Assembly (NCBI RefSeq): GCF_014648055.1
Contig: NZ_BMQJ01000024.1
Location: 33,567-97,566, forward strand
Source: Streptosporangium pseudovulgare
GTDB lineage: Bacteria > Actinomycetota > Actinomycetes > Streptosporangiales > Streptosporangiaceae
DNA length: 64,000 nt
Reading direction: 5' to 3'
The notes below the pieces were generated by a model. The model saw only the letters and a list, made by a program, of their open reading frames with translations, ran no database searches and was not told where the DNA came from. The translations under genes and the position numbers were made by a program. Within the stretch, counting starts at the first letter, position 1. Every line of letters starts with the position of its first letter. Shown one piece after another: positions 1-8,324 of the stretch.

Positions 1-1785
1 GGCCTCCTCGACGAACGGGTCGGCGGTGACGGAGACCGCCTCCGCCGCGCCGGCCGGGACGATGTTCCCGGGGGGCAGGTGCGCGGCGCCGAAGGGCAGG
101 CGGACGGTGAACGTGGTGCCCTCGCCCTCGGTGCTCTCGGCGGTGATGGCGCCGCCGTGCAGCCCGACGAGCTCCCGCACCAGGGCCAGGCCGATGCCGC
201 TGCCCTCGTTGGAGCGTGACCGGGCGCTCTCGACGCGGTGGAAGCGCTCGAACAGCCGCGGCAGTTCCTCCTCGGAGATCCCGACGCCGGTGTCGGCGAC
301 CGTGAGGACGGCGTGCTCGCCGTCGCCGCGCAGCGCGACCCGGATCGAGCCGTCGAAGGTGAACTTCAGCGCGTTGCTGAGGAGGTTCAGCACCACCTTC
401 TCCCACATGCCCCGGTCGATGTGGACCGGCTCGGGGAGGGGCGGGCAGTCCACGTCGAAGGCCAGCCCGGCCTTGTCGATCGCGGAGCGGAAGACGCTGG
501 CCAGCTCGGCGGTGACGACGGAGAGGTCCACCGGCTCGTAGCGGGCCTGCATCCGCCCCGCCTCGATGCGGGAGAAGTCGAGCAGGGTGTTGACCAGCTT
601 GCCGAGGCGCAGCCCGTTGCGGTGGACGACCTCGAGGTCCTCGCGCACCCGCGCGTCCGCGCCGGCCAGCGCGCCCCGCAGTTCCTGCACCGGCCCCATG
701 ATCAGGGTCAGCGGGGTGCGGAACTCGTGGCTGACGTTGGAGAAGAAGGCGGTCTTGGCCCGGTCGAGCTCGGCCAGCTCCTCGGCCCGGCGCTGCTGGA
801 GCTGGTAGGCGACCGCCGCGTTGACCAGGGCGGCGGTCTGCCGCGCCACCAGGCCGAGGAACGACTCGTAGGCCTCGTCCAGGGCCCGGCCGGCGCCGGC
901 CGCCAGCACGATCACCCCGACGTTCCGGCCGCCGGTCTCACCGGCCAGCGGCAGCACCATGGCCTGCGTCGGCGGGGTCTGCCAGCCTCCGGCGGGCAGG
1001 GCGCCGAACCGCTCCGCCACGTCCGTCATCGTGACGGGCCGCCCGGTGTCCAGCACCTCCCGCAACGGCCAGTCCCCGGGCCCGTCCGCCAGGGGACGGA
1101 TCTCGGTGCCCTCGGGACTGGTGGCGGTCAGCACCGGCTCGTCGTCCCCGGGCCGGCGCAGGTAGATCGCGGCGAACGGCACGTCGAGGCCGGCCCGCTC
1201 CAGCACCCGGGCCACGAGCCGGCACGCCTCGGTGACGCTGCGGGCGTGGCCCGCCTGGGCGCCCAGGTCCTGCAGCACGGCCAGGCGGCGTTCGCCGATC
1301 ACCCGCTCGGTGGTGTCGCTGACCGCGGTGAACACCCCGCGTACGGTACCGTCGTCGTCGTGCAGCGGGCTGTAGGAGTAGGTCCAGTAGGTCTCCTCCC
1401 AGTAGCCGTGCCGGTTCATCGGCAGCAGGAGGTCCTCCGACCAGGTGGCCTCCCCCGAGGCCATCACCGACCGCAGCATCGGCCCGATGGTGTGCCAGAT
1501 CTCCTCCCACACCTCCTCGCCCGTCTTGGCCAGGGCGGGATGCTTCGATCCCAGCAGCGGGAGGTAGGCGTCGTTGTAGAGGAAGCGCAGCTCCTCCCCC
1601 CACCAGACGATCATGGGGAAGCGCGAGGTCAGGCAGATCCGGCAGGCGGTGCGCAGGCTCGTCGGCCAGGCGTCCGGCTCGCCCATGGAGATCGAGGACC
1701 ACGGGTAGGCGCGCATCCGCCGCGCCATCTCGCTGGTTCCGGGGAACATCAGTTCCGCGGCTCCGGAGCGCTCCAATTCGCTCAT
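1..1785 (-). CDS. Sensor histidine kinase, PAS-GAF-HisKA-HATPase (3' end cut by window)
   Basis: Reading frame open from ATG at 1785 to the window edge (595 residues, no stop seen), with AGGAAGG just upstream of the start. Residues about 20-150 look like a PAS fold (WEEIWHTIGPMLRSV, then YSYSPLHDDDGTVRGVF), about 155-320 like a GAF domain, then a HisKA dimerisation helix with phospho-acceptor His353 in SNVSHEFRTPL, and a GHKL ATPase with N box NLLSNALKF and G1 box DTGVGI. The protein runs on past the ATPase, so a receiver or phosphatase domain may lie outside the window. No membrane segments are visible, so it is probably a cytosolic sensor. It is divergent from a STAS protein and close to a SpoIIE phosphatase, suggesting one signalling unit (inference). 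Confidence 0.9.
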   Translation of the reverse strand, partial: MSELERSGAAELMFPGTSEMARRMRAYPWSSISMGEPDAWPTSLRTACRICLTSRFPMIVWWGEELRFLYNDAYLPLLGSKHPALAKTGEEVWEEIWHTIGPMLRSVMASGEATWSEDLLLPMNRHGYWEETYWTYSYSPLHDDDGTVRGVFTAVSDTTERVIGERRLAVLQDLGAQAGHARSVTEACRLVARVLERAGLDVPFAAIYLRRPGDDEPVLTATSPEGTEIRPLADGPGDWPLREVLDTGRPVTMTDVAERFGALPAGGWQTPPTQAMVLPLAGETGGRNVGVIVLAAGAGRALDEAYESFLGLVARQTAALVNAAVAYQLQQRRAEELAELDRAKTAFFSNVSHEFRTPLTLIMGPVQELRGALAGADARVREDLEVVHRNGLRLGKLVNTLLDFSRIEAGRMQARYEPVDLSVVTAELASVFRSAIDKAGLAFDVDCPPLPEPVHIDRGMWEKVVLNLLSNALKFTFDGSIRVALRGDGEHAVLTVADTGVGISEEELPRLFERFHRVESARSRSNEGSGIGLALVRELVGLHGGAITAESTEGEGTTFTVRLPFGAAHLPPGNIVPAGAAEAVSVTADPFVEEA

Positions 1786-1859
1786 CGCCCGCCTTCCTCA
1801 ACGCTCCGGCCGGTAAGTCTCCAGTTCAACGATTACGTAGGATAGGGCAAACCACTATG

Positions 1860-1878
1860 GGGGCATTAACGTTGCCCC
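1860..1878. promoter_or_regulatory. Inverted repeat between divergent kinase and STAS genes
   Basis: GGGGCA, seven bases, TGCCCC: perfect 6-bp arms in the spacer between the kinase start (1785) and the STAS start (1925). The centre is AT-rich and no T-run follows, so a protein-binding site is more likely than a terminator. No regulator can be named. Confidence 0.3.
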
Positions 1879-1924
1879 TGGCCCTGCCAGCGCCCGCCCG
1901 ACCCCAGTTCCCTCTCCAGGAGTC

Positions 1925-2281
1925 ATGGTGCACAACGGTCTGACCGTCACCCTCCAGTCTCACCCCGCCGGCCCTCGCCTGCTGGTCGTGACGGGTGACC
2001 TGGACCATCACACCAGCCCTGGCCTGCGGGACACCGTGGAGGAGCTTCCCATGGAGGCCGGGTCCGGCGTGGTGGTCGACCTCTCGGCCCTGACGTTCTG
2101 CGACTCCACCGGCATCGCCGTGCTCATCGCGGCCCACCAGCGTGCCCAGGCGGCCGGGGCCTCCCTGGCGCTGGCCGGCATCGACCCCGACATCGCCCGC
2201 GTCTTCCGCATCATGGGACTGGACCGGCTGCTGTCCTTCTACGACACCGCCGAGGACGCGGTGCGGGCCCTGTCGGCCTGA
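1925..2281 (+). CDS. STAS-domain anti-sigma factor antagonist
   Basis: 118 residues, the normal size for a single STAS domain of the SpoIIAA/RsbV type. The core FCDSTGIAVLI carries the conserved serine (Ser61) that is phosphorylated by anti-sigma kinases and dephosphorylated by SpoIIE-type PP2C phosphatases. AGGAG precedes the ATG. The gene faces a SpoIIE-type phosphatase gene and the two overlap tail to tail by 43 bp, which fits a partner-switching pair (function from the family, pairing inferred). No RsbW/SpoIIAB-type anti-sigma kinase or sigma factor gene lies in the window, so the sigma factor it controls is unknown. Confidence 0.88.
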   Translation: MVHNGLTVTLQSHPAGPRLLVVTGDLDHHTSPGLRDTVEELPMEAGSGVVVDLSALTFCDSTGIAVLIAAHQRAQAAGASLALAGIDPDIARVFRIMGLDRLLSFYDTAEDAVRALSA

Positions 2282-4677
2282 CCTCCGCCGGCCCGGGGCA
2301 CGGCGGCGAGCGCCAGGACCGCCAGGTCGTCGCGCAGCCCCTCACCCCACCGGTTCAGGGCGTCGGCCATCAGGACCTCGACGATCCGGTCGGCCGGCCG
2401 GTCGTCCGGTCCGGGCGGAAGGTGGGCGGCCAGCGTGACGGCGAGGTCGTCGGGCCGCCGCTGGCGGTGGGAGGCGCCACCCTCGACGAAGCCGTCGGTG
2501 TAGAGCACGAGGCTGTCGCCGGGACGCAGGTCCAGTGAGTGCGCGGGGTAGTGCGCCCCGTCGAACAGGCCCAGCGCCGGGCCGTAGCCGTCCAGTGCCT
2601 CCACGGCCATGGCGACGGCGCCGCCGGCGCGCCGCAGGATCGGGGAGGGGTGCCCGGCGCAGGCCAGCCGTACCCGGACGGGTTCGGCGGAGCAGTCCAC
2701 GACGGCGTAGGCGAGCGTGCAGAACGGGCTGTTCTCGCGCCGCAGGGCGCGGTGGACCAGCGGCAGCACGTGGCCGGGGTCGGCGTCCTGCTGGGCGGCG
2801 GCCCACAGGGTGTGGCGGACCAGGCCGGTGACGGCGGCCGCGGCCGGTCCCTTGCCGCACACGTCTCCCAGCGCGACGGCCCAGCGGTCGCCGGGCAGCG
2901 GGAAGGCGTCGTAGAAGTCGCCGCCGATCTGCAGGCCGTCGCCGTACGGGCGGTAGCGGGCGGCCAGTTCGACGCCGGGCGGCTCGGGAAGCCGCGGCGG
3001 CAGCAGGGGGCGCTGCAGCGCGTCGGCGGTGGCGCTCAGCCGTTCCAGCAGCCGGTCGCGGTGCACGGCGACGGCGATCTGGTCGGCGATCCCGGCGAGC
3101 GCCCGCACGCCGGTGTCCGGCAGGCGCCGGCGGGCCAGGACGGCGAGGACGCCCATCACCTGCCCCTGGGTGACCAGCGGGTAGCCGGCGAACGCGGTCA
3201 GCGACTCGCGTCGCATCCAGTCCTGCTCCTCCACGTGCGGGTCGCCGATCGCCTCGGACGTCACGTACGGCCGGCGCGCGGCGGCGATCCGGCCGATCGT
3301 CGACTCCCCCAGCGGGACGCGGGCGCACCGGTCGTCCAGGACGGCGCCGCGGACGGCGTCGGCTGACAGGCGCAGCGTTTCCGTCTGCGGGTCGAGGATC
3401 CACACGGCGGCCACGGCGCCGTCCAGGTGGCCGGCGAGGGCCTGGACGCACCGCCGCAGCCGCTGTTCCAGCGGCTCGTCGGCGGTGACGGCCGCGGCGA
3501 CCTCCCCGCTGAGCAGGGCCTGGCCGGTGCGTTCGGCCAGGGCCCGCCGTGCCTGGACGGCCTCGGTGACGTCCTCGGCCAGGACGAGGATCTGCTCGGC
3601 GCCGCCGGGGTCGGTCACCGGCTGGGGACTGAGCCGCAGCACCTGCTCGGCGCCGTCGCCGGTGACACGGGTGAAGGCCGGGTCGGCTCCGGACGGGTCG
3701 GTCCCGGCGGGGCCGGTCCCCAACGGGTCGACCCCGGACGGGCCGGTCCCCAACGGGCCGGTCCCGGCCGCGTGGGTTCCGGCGGGGCCGGTCCCAGCCG
3801 TGTCGGCGGGCGGGCCGCCGAGGTAGGCCCGCAGGCGCTCCCGGGCCTCCGCGGGGAACCACCCGTCCAGGGGGCGGCCGATGGAGCCGGGCTCCTCCAG
3901 CCCGAACAGGCCGGCGGCCCGGCGGTTCCACGCCACCAGCCGCAGGCCGGGATCGAGCAGGAGGGCGCCGGTCAGCGCCTGGCCGAGTATCGCGCCGAGC
4001 AGGTGCCGTCCCGGCTGCCGGGGAGCCTGGCCGCCGGAGGTCAGGGACTGCTGCACGGCGGCCTGGGTGGCGGCGTAGGCGCGCTCGCGGTCGATCTGCT
4101 CCATCAGCCGGTGGACGAGGTCCGGCAGGTCATCGAGCCTGTCGTGCGGCAGCGCGCAGACGAGCCGGGCCGGGGCCAGCAGCGGCAGCGCCGCGACCCG
4201 CTCCTGGTTGCGGAGCGTCGTCAGCACGACGACGGCCAGATCGCGGGGGTCGGGCCGCAGGGCGTGCACCAGGCCGACCGGGGCGGGCAGCTCCGCGCCG
4301 AGCACCACCAGGGTCGGGCGGCGCCCGCCCGGCGGGCCGTCCGCGCCCAGCAGGTCGAGGGCCCGCCCGGCGGAGACGCCCATCACCTCGGCGCCGGCCT
4401 CGGCCAGGCCGGACAGGCGCGCCTCGGCCTCGGCTCCGGCCCGCACCAGCAGGACCCGCCGGCGCCCGGACGGACCAGAGGGACCGGATGACTCAGATGA
4501 TCCAGGCGTCCCGGATGGACCGGGCGATCCAGGCGTCCCGGACGGACCGGGCGACAACGGGGACGGCGGTTCAGGGGACGGCGGTCCGGACGGATCGGGC
4601 GACCCGGGGGCCGGCGACCCGGAAGGCATCGGCTCAGGGGACGGCGGTCCGGGGGGCGTCGCGGGCGGCACCGTCAC
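2239..4677 (-). CDS. SpoIIE-family PP2C phosphatase with receiver-like, PAS and GAF domains
   Basis: 812 residues from the GTG at 4677, chosen because it overlaps the upstream stop as GTGA. Order: Pro/Ser/Gly-rich N-terminus (about 1-70); receiver-like region (about 75-200, RRVLLVRAGAEA...LVVLGAEL) lacking a clear acidic phospho-site; PAS (about 225-385, LDPGLRLVAWNRRAAGLFG); GAF (about 400-550); PP2C (about 570-800) with metal-binding GGDFYD, LGDVCGKG and RDDLAVLAL. The PAS is interrupted by a run of Gly-Thr-Gly-Pro-type pentapeptides encoded by eight 15-bp repeats (3685-3804). Likely dephosphorylates a STAS antagonist such as the product at 1925-2281, whose 3' end it overlaps. Translationally coupled to the acyl-CoA dehydrogenase gene. 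Confidence 0.9.
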   Translation of the reverse strand: MTVPPATPPGPPSPEPMPSGSPAPGSPDPSGPPSPEPPSPLSPGPSGTPGSPGPSGTPGSSESSGPSGPSGRRRVLLVRAGAEAEARLSGLAEAGAEVMGVSAGRALDLLGADGPPGGRRPTLVVLGAELPAPVGLVHALRPDPRDLAVVVLTTLRNQERVAALPLLAPARLVCALPHDRLDDLPDLVHRLMEQIDRERAYAATQAAVQQSLTSGGQAPRQPGRHLLGAILGQALTGALLLDPGLRLVAWNRRAAGLFGLEEPGSIGRPLDGWFPAEARERLRAYLGGPPADTAGTGPAGTHAAGTGPLGTGPSGVDPLGTGPAGTDPSGADPAFTRVTGDGAEQVLRLSPQPVTDPGGAEQILVLAEDVTEAVQARRALAERTGQALLSGEVAAAVTADEPLEQRLRRCVQALAGHLDGAVAAVWILDPQTETLRLSADAVRGAVLDDRCARVPLGESTIGRIAAARRPYVTSEAIGDPHVEEQDWMRRESLTAFAGYPLVTQGQVMGVLAVLARRRLPDTGVRALAGIADQIAVAVHRDRLLERLSATADALQRPLLPPRLPEPPGVELAARYRPYGDGLQIGGDFYDAFPLPGDRWAVALGDVCGKGPAAAAVTGLVRHTLWAAAQQDADPGHVLPLVHRALRRENSPFCTLAYAVVDCSAEPVRVRLACAGHPSPILRRAGGAVAMAVEALDGYGPALGLFDGAHYPAHSLDLRPGDSLVLYTDGFVEGGASHRQRRPDDLAVTLAAHLPPGPDDRPADRIVEVLMADALNRWGEGLRDDLAVLALAAVPRAGGGQADRARTASSAVS
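3685..3804. repeat. 15-bp tandem repeat (8 units) inside the phosphatase PAS domain
   Basis: Eight imperfect units of the type ggtcccggcggggcc, all multiples of three, so the reading frame is kept and a 40-residue Gly/Thr/Pro repeat is inserted into a PAS loop. Likely grown by slippage; it should be disordered. Confidence 0.8.
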
Positions 4678-5834
4678 CCCTCCAGCAGGGGTTCGTCCAG
4701 CAGCGCCCGGCCGACCCAGACGCGCAGCACGTCGGTGATCGGGGACATCACGTGCGCGGCGCGGGCGTCGCGCAGGTGCCGGTGCAGGACGGAGCCGTCG
4801 GAGTACCCCGCCCCGCCGACGAGCGTCAGGGCGTCGTTGACGACGGCCTCGGCGGCTTCGGCGACCTCCGCCTTGGCCGAGCACAGCGCCGGCAGCGCGT
4901 CGGGGCCGCCGGCCTCGCCCTCGGCCGCGGCATGGTAGATCAGCCGCCGGGTCCGTTCGACGACGGCCCACATCTCCCCCAGCCGGTGCTGGACCAGCGG
5001 CTGGGCGGCCGGGCTCCGGCCGCTGTGGGCGTGCCTGCGGCGCAGCAGGTGGGTACGGGCCTCCCGCAGCGCGGCCTCGGCGACGCCCAGGTAGGTGCCG
5101 GCCATGGCCGTCAGGAAGTAGGGGGCGACGACGTTGAAGACGTACCAGATCTCGTCGCCCTCCTCTCCCAGCAGGTCGGCCCGGGGGATCTCGACGTCCT
5201 CCAGCAACGCGCCCCGTGAGGCGTTGCCGCGCATGCCGAGCCCGTGCCAGGGCGGCCCCCAGCTCAGCCCCGGGGTTCCGGCGTCGACGACCACGCAGGA
5301 GAACTGACCGGGGACGGCCCCCGGTCCGGCCGCCGCCGCCGACATCACGTAGGAGTCGGCGTGGCCGCCGTTGGTGACGAAGCTCTTGGCGCCGCTCAGC
5401 CGCAGCCGGTCGCCGTCCGCCCGCTCCATCCGGGTCTGCGGGAGCCAGAACTCCGCGCCCGTACCGGGCTCCGACAGCGACAGCGTGGTCAGGTGCCGCC
5501 CGGCGGCGATCGCGGCCAGGCGGTCGTGCTGCCCGAACCGGTCGGCCTTGGCGGCGATCACGGCCGAACCCACCAGGTGCATGCCGAAGCAGATCGACGT
5601 CGAGGCGCAGGCCTGGCCGGTGATCTCACCGACCTGGGCGACGGCGAGCAGGCCGTGGCCCATCCCGCCGAACCGCTCGGGCACCACCAGCCCGCCGAGC
5701 CGGGACCGCAGCGCGGCCATGCCCTCTTCGGGCCAGCGCCCCTCGGCGTCCGCCGCGGCGGCCCGCTCCGCCAGGACATCACGGGCCACCTCGCGGGCGG
5801 CCGTGAGCGCGGCACCCAGTTCGATCCGTGCCAT
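4674..5834 (-). CDS. Acyl-CoA dehydrogenase family protein
   Basis: 386 residues, standard length, ATG with CAGGAG 5 bases upstream. Flavin-domain signatures are visible: SLSEPGTGAEF and the following KSFVTNGGHAD, then the four-helix C-terminal domain ending LVGGAGYSDGSVLHRHLRDAR. The usual catalytic-Glu segment (YEGT-like) is not found; the end reads MSPITDVLRVWVGRALL, as in divergent members that act on non-standard substrates. FAD-dependent oxidation of an acyl thioester or a related flavin reaction is expected, substrate unknown. The stop overlaps the phosphatase GTG by 4 bases. A 21-bp palindrome lies upstream (5891-5911). Confidence 0.9.
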   Translation of the reverse strand: MARIELGAALTAAREVARDVLAERAAAADAEGRWPEEGMAALRSRLGGLVVPERFGGMGHGLLAVAQVGEITGQACASTSICFGMHLVGSAVIAAKADRFGQHDRLAAIAAGRHLTTLSLSEPGTGAEFWLPQTRMERADGDRLRLSGAKSFVTNGGHADSYVMSAAAAGPGAVPGQFSCVVVDAGTPGLSWGPPWHGLGMRGNASRGALLEDVEIPRADLLGEEGDEIWYVFNVVAPYFLTAMAGTYLGVAEAALREARTHLLRRRHAHSGRSPAAQPLVQHRLGEMWAVVERTRRLIYHAAAEGEAGGPDALPALCSAKAEVAEAAEAVVNDALTLVGGAGYSDGSVLHRHLRDARAAHVMSPITDVLRVWVGRALLDEPLLEG

Positions 5835-5890
5835 TGCCGCTCCTGTGATGACCCCACCGGCCCCGGTGCCGATGTTCTCCGCCGCTTACG

Positions 5891-5911
5891 GATGTCAAGA
5901 TAGTTGACGTC
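5891..5911. promoter_or_regulatory. Palindromic operator candidate upstream of acyl-CoA dehydrogenase
   Basis: GATGTCAA, five bases, TTGACGTC: 8-bp arms with 7 of 8 pairs matching. It sits 57 bp before the dehydrogenase ATG and 90 bp before the HTH gene on the other strand. A minus-strand TTGACA (-35-like) overlaps the left arm, so a bound repressor would block transcription. The regulator is unknown. Confidence 0.4.
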
Positions 5912-6001
5912 GGGCGCGGACGCACAACGACGTGCTTTCCGCCCGGCCGACCGCCCGTCCTCCTCTTGTGCGGCCCTCGGCCGCCGCTCCAGGTGAAAGC
6001 C

Positions 6002-6334
6002 ATGATCCCCGCTTTGAAACCGGAGAAGTCGATGCTCCCCCACCGTTCCCGCTCACGGCGGCCGGGCGACCGGCAACCGTCCGACGACCCTCTGCTGCTC
6101 GCCCTCGCCGAGCAGGTCGGCGCCGCGTGCGCCGGGCTCGCCGTCCAGGCTCCGGCCTCCCGGCTGCGCTCCCTGGCCGACCTGCGCGCCGCCCTCGACG
6201 AGGTGGCCGACGAGGCGCTGCGCCAGGCGATGCGCCAGGCCCGGGGCGAGGGCTGGTCGCTGCGCCGCATCGCCGCACACGCCGGGTGCTCCCACGAGCA
6301 GGTCCGCCAGATGCTCCAGGACGGGCCGCGCTGA
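6002..6334 (+). CDS. Small helix-turn-helix protein
   Basis: 110 residues from ATG 6002, preceded by AGGTG at a good distance. The basic N-terminus is followed by an alpha-helical region, and residues about 80-105 (WSLRRIAAHAGCSHEQVRQML) form a clear helix-turn-helix of the sigma-70 region 4/homeodomain-like type. No ligand domain is present. Members of this type are common in actinomycetes next to unrelated genes; target unknown. It is transcribed away from the dehydrogenase gene, with a palindrome in the shared upstream region. An upstream in-frame start at 5966 is possible but has no ribosome site. Confidence 0.65.
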   Translation: MIPALKPEKSMLPHRSRSRRPGDRQPSDDPLLLALAEQVGAACAGLAVQAPASRLRSLADLRAALDEVADEALRQAMRQARGEGWSLRRIAAHAGCSHEQVRQMLQDGPR

Positions 6335-6361
6335 GCATCGCCCGGCTCCCCGGCACGGAGA

Positions 6362-6398
6362 ACGGCCCCGGGCGCGGGGATGCCGCGCCCGGGGCCGT
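6362..6398. terminator. Bidirectional terminator hairpin
   Basis: Perfect 16-bp stem (ACGGCCCCGGGCGCGG and its complement) with a 5-base loop. It lies between the convergent ends of the HTH gene (6334) and the secreted-protein gene (6432), and there is no T-run, as is common in high-GC actinomycetes. Confidence 0.85.
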
Positions 6399-6431
6399 CA
6401 CGCGATGTCCGCCGGGGAACGGAGCCGGGGC

Positions 6432-7277
6432 TCAGGAACCGGCGGTCGGGGTGGGGGTCGGCGTCTCGCTGGGCAGCGGGGCCGGCGTGCCCGAGGACGT
6501 CGGGCTCGGGGTGGTCGGCGCGGTGGGCGTTCCGCCGTCCGTGGGGGTCGGGGACGGGGTCTGCGGCTGGGTGGGGCAGGGCTTGGGAGCCCGCCACTTG
6601 CCCGTGCCGGGCCAGCCCTGCCGCGGGGACCACCAGGCGCCGCGCTTGCCCTTGCCCGGCTGCGACAGGTCGTAGACGTAGGCGGCCGTGGCCTCCTGCG
6701 CCTGCCGCAGCGCGGTCAGGGTCACCCAGTCGCCCTGCCTGACATCTCCGTTCCCGCGCCTGCCCGCCACGACGCGGGTGTCGTCGACGAGCGTGTACGC
6801 CTGCTCGAAGCCGTCGCGGCTGCGCACGGTGATCGAGCCCTCCTCCACGGCGGTCACCTTGCCCGTCTGGGCGAACACCGTGACGAACGCGCAGGGGTCC
6901 TTCGTCCCCAGCACGAACTCGCCGTGCGCCGTGTCGGCGAACTGCAGGGGGTGCACGGTGGGCAGCTCGGTCGCGGTGGGGGTCGGTGCGGGGGTCGCGG
7001 TCTCGGTGGACGTCTCGGTGGGCGTCGCGGTCACGGTCTCCGTGGGGGCCGGGGTCGTCGCGGGCGTCCCGTCGGCCGTACCCGTCGGGGTGGGGGTCGG
7101 GGGCGGCACGGGCGTCGCCGCCGACGCCGCCGACGCCGTCGTCACCCCGATGCCACCCGACGCCAGCAGCACCGCGGTCGCCGCGACGGCCAGCGGCCGC
7201 GAGACGCCCCGGCGCGGCCCGCCCGCCCCGGCCGGGCCCCGCTCGTTCAACGTGTCACGGTTGGTCGATGTCACCAT
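6432..7277 (-). CDS. Secreted Thr/Pro-rich protein with a DUF5666-like domain
   Basis: 281 residues. A basic N-terminus and hydrophobic segment (about 27-50, ending ASAASAATP) form a signal peptide. Residues 55-105 and 235-281 are Pro/Thr/Ser/Glu-rich low complexity, likely extended wall-spanning or O-glycosylated. The central domain (about 110-205: VFAQTGKVTAVEEGSITVRSRD, QGDWVTLTA) has the small beta-barrel pattern of DUF5666 proteins (inference). It acts outside the membrane; there is no catalytic motif. GGGAGG lies 2 bases from the ATG but 5 from a GTG at 7274, so the real start may be 7274. Confidence 0.75.
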   Translation of the reverse strand: MVTSTNRDTLNERGPAGAGGPRRGVSRPLAVAATAVLLASGGIGVTTASAASAATPVPPPTPTPTGTADGTPATTPAPTETVTATPTETSTETATPAPTPTATELPTVHPLQFADTAHGEFVLGTKDPCAFVTVFAQTGKVTAVEEGSITVRSRDGFEQAYTLVDDTRVVAGRRGNGDVRQGDWVTLTALRQAQEATAAYVYDLSQPGKGKRGAWWSPRQGWPGTGKWRAPKPCPTQPQTPSPTPTDGGTPTAPTTPSPTSSGTPAPLPSETPTPTPTAGS

Positions 7278-7507
7278 GTCCTCCCGTCTACGGTGTCCGG
7301 TTGAGCGCCCGCGGAGCCGGTGAGGCGGACCTCACCCACCCCGGGATGACGATCACGGCGACCAGCCGTAACAATCTCCTAACGGGCATTCCGCCCACTT
7401 CCCGCTTCCGCCCACCCCATGCGGCCGCCCCGCCGGGCGGCCTCCGCGCACCGCCGCTCCCCACCAGCTCAACCCGCGGATCCGCGGGACCGAAAAAATC
7501 CACCGCC

Positions 7508-7542
7508 GGCCGTACGGCGAGCCGCGCGTCCGCCGTACGGCC
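7508..7542 (-). terminator. Rho-independent terminator of the DUF899 gene
   Basis: Perfect 12-bp stem GGCCGTACGGCG/CGCCGTACGGCC with an 11-base loop, 14 bp beyond the DUF899 stop on the minus strand, followed on that strand by six Ts (7493-7498). Confidence 0.85.
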
Positions 7543-7555
7543 CTCCCGGAAGCCG

Positions 7556-8305
7556 TCAGTGGTGGCAGCCGGCCGCCTCCGCGGCGCCGTACCGGTCGTG
7601 GTGGCTGAACTCGTTGACGTACTTCTGCCGGCCGAGCGGCGTCAGGTCCAGGTAGTTGTAGGTGCCGAGCAGCAGGTCGAGGCCGCGGCCGTAGGAGGAG
7701 TAGGTGTGCAGCACCGCGCCGTCCCCGGCCTCGGCCGCGTCTTCGTCCGCGCGGACGAAGACGCTCACGCCGTGGGCCTCCCCCTTCATGAAGGGGGTCA
7801 GACCGCGCCGCTCCAGGGCCTCGCGGTCGTAGTAGTTGTACTCGACCGGGGCGACGGCCTCGTCGTTGGTCACGTGGAAGTCGTAGTTGAAGTCACCGCC
7901 GTGGGAGGAGTACCACGGCACCTCCCAGCCCATCCGCTCGCGGAACGGCTCGATCTTCGGGTACGGCGCGCGGGAGACCAGGACCAGCGTGGTGTCCGCC
8001 CCATGCAGGTGCGCCAGGTGGCCGATGTTGTCGGTCAGGAACGAGCAGCTCGTGCAGCCCTCGTCCCAGGCGGGGTCGAACATGAAGTGGTAGACGATGA
8101 GCTGGCGGCGGCCCTCGAACAGGTCGGCCAGGCCCACCTCGCCGGACGGCCCCTGGAAGCGGTAGTCCTTGTCCACCGCGACCGCCGGCAGCTCCCGCCG
8201 CCGGGCCCGGACGGCGTCCAGCGCCCGGAACGCCTCTTTCTCCTGCTCCAGCAGCCGCCTGCGGGCGACCAGCCACTCTTCTCGCGACACGACCGGGTTG
8301 CTCAT
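7556..8305 (-). CDS. DUF899 family thioredoxin-like protein
   Basis: 249 residues from ATG 8305, with AAGGGG upstream. The sequence YHFMFDPAWDEGCTSCSF places a CxxC pair where thioredoxin-fold proteins have their redox site, and the DFNYDFHVTNDE and YNYYDRE segments are typical of DUF899. The length fits the family. Proposed role: cytosolic thiol-redox or peroxide-related function, not proven for the family. It is alone in its transcript, with a terminator behind it and three phased repeats in front (8325-8378). An upstream GTG at 8443 would add 46 residues with no family similarity. Confidence 0.88.
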   Translation of the reverse strand: MSNPVVSREEWLVARRRLLEQEKEAFRALDAVRARRRELPAVAVDKDYRFQGPSGEVGLADLFEGRRQLIVYHFMFDPAWDEGCTSCSFLTDNIGHLAHLHGADTTLVLVSRAPYPKIEPFRERMGWEVPWYSSHGGDFNYDFHVTNDEAVAPVEYNYYDREALERRGLTPFMKGEAHGVSVFVRADEDAAEAGDGAVLHTYSSYGRGLDLLLGTYNYLDLTPLGRQKYVNEFSHHDRYGAAEAAGCHH

Positions 8306-8324
8306 CGCGCTGCCCCTTCGATAT

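Noticed and set aside
238..1845. Long open reading frame on the plus strand opposite the sensor kinase
   Set aside because: Its protein is Arg/Gly/Val-rich with no family pattern, while the minus strand encodes a complete kinase core; it is a high-GC shadow. Many similar long frames were dropped for the same reason.
4674..4677. Fusion of acyl-CoA dehydrogenase and phosphatase
   Set aside because: The stop TGA is intact and overlaps a GTG start in another frame, so these are two coupled genes.
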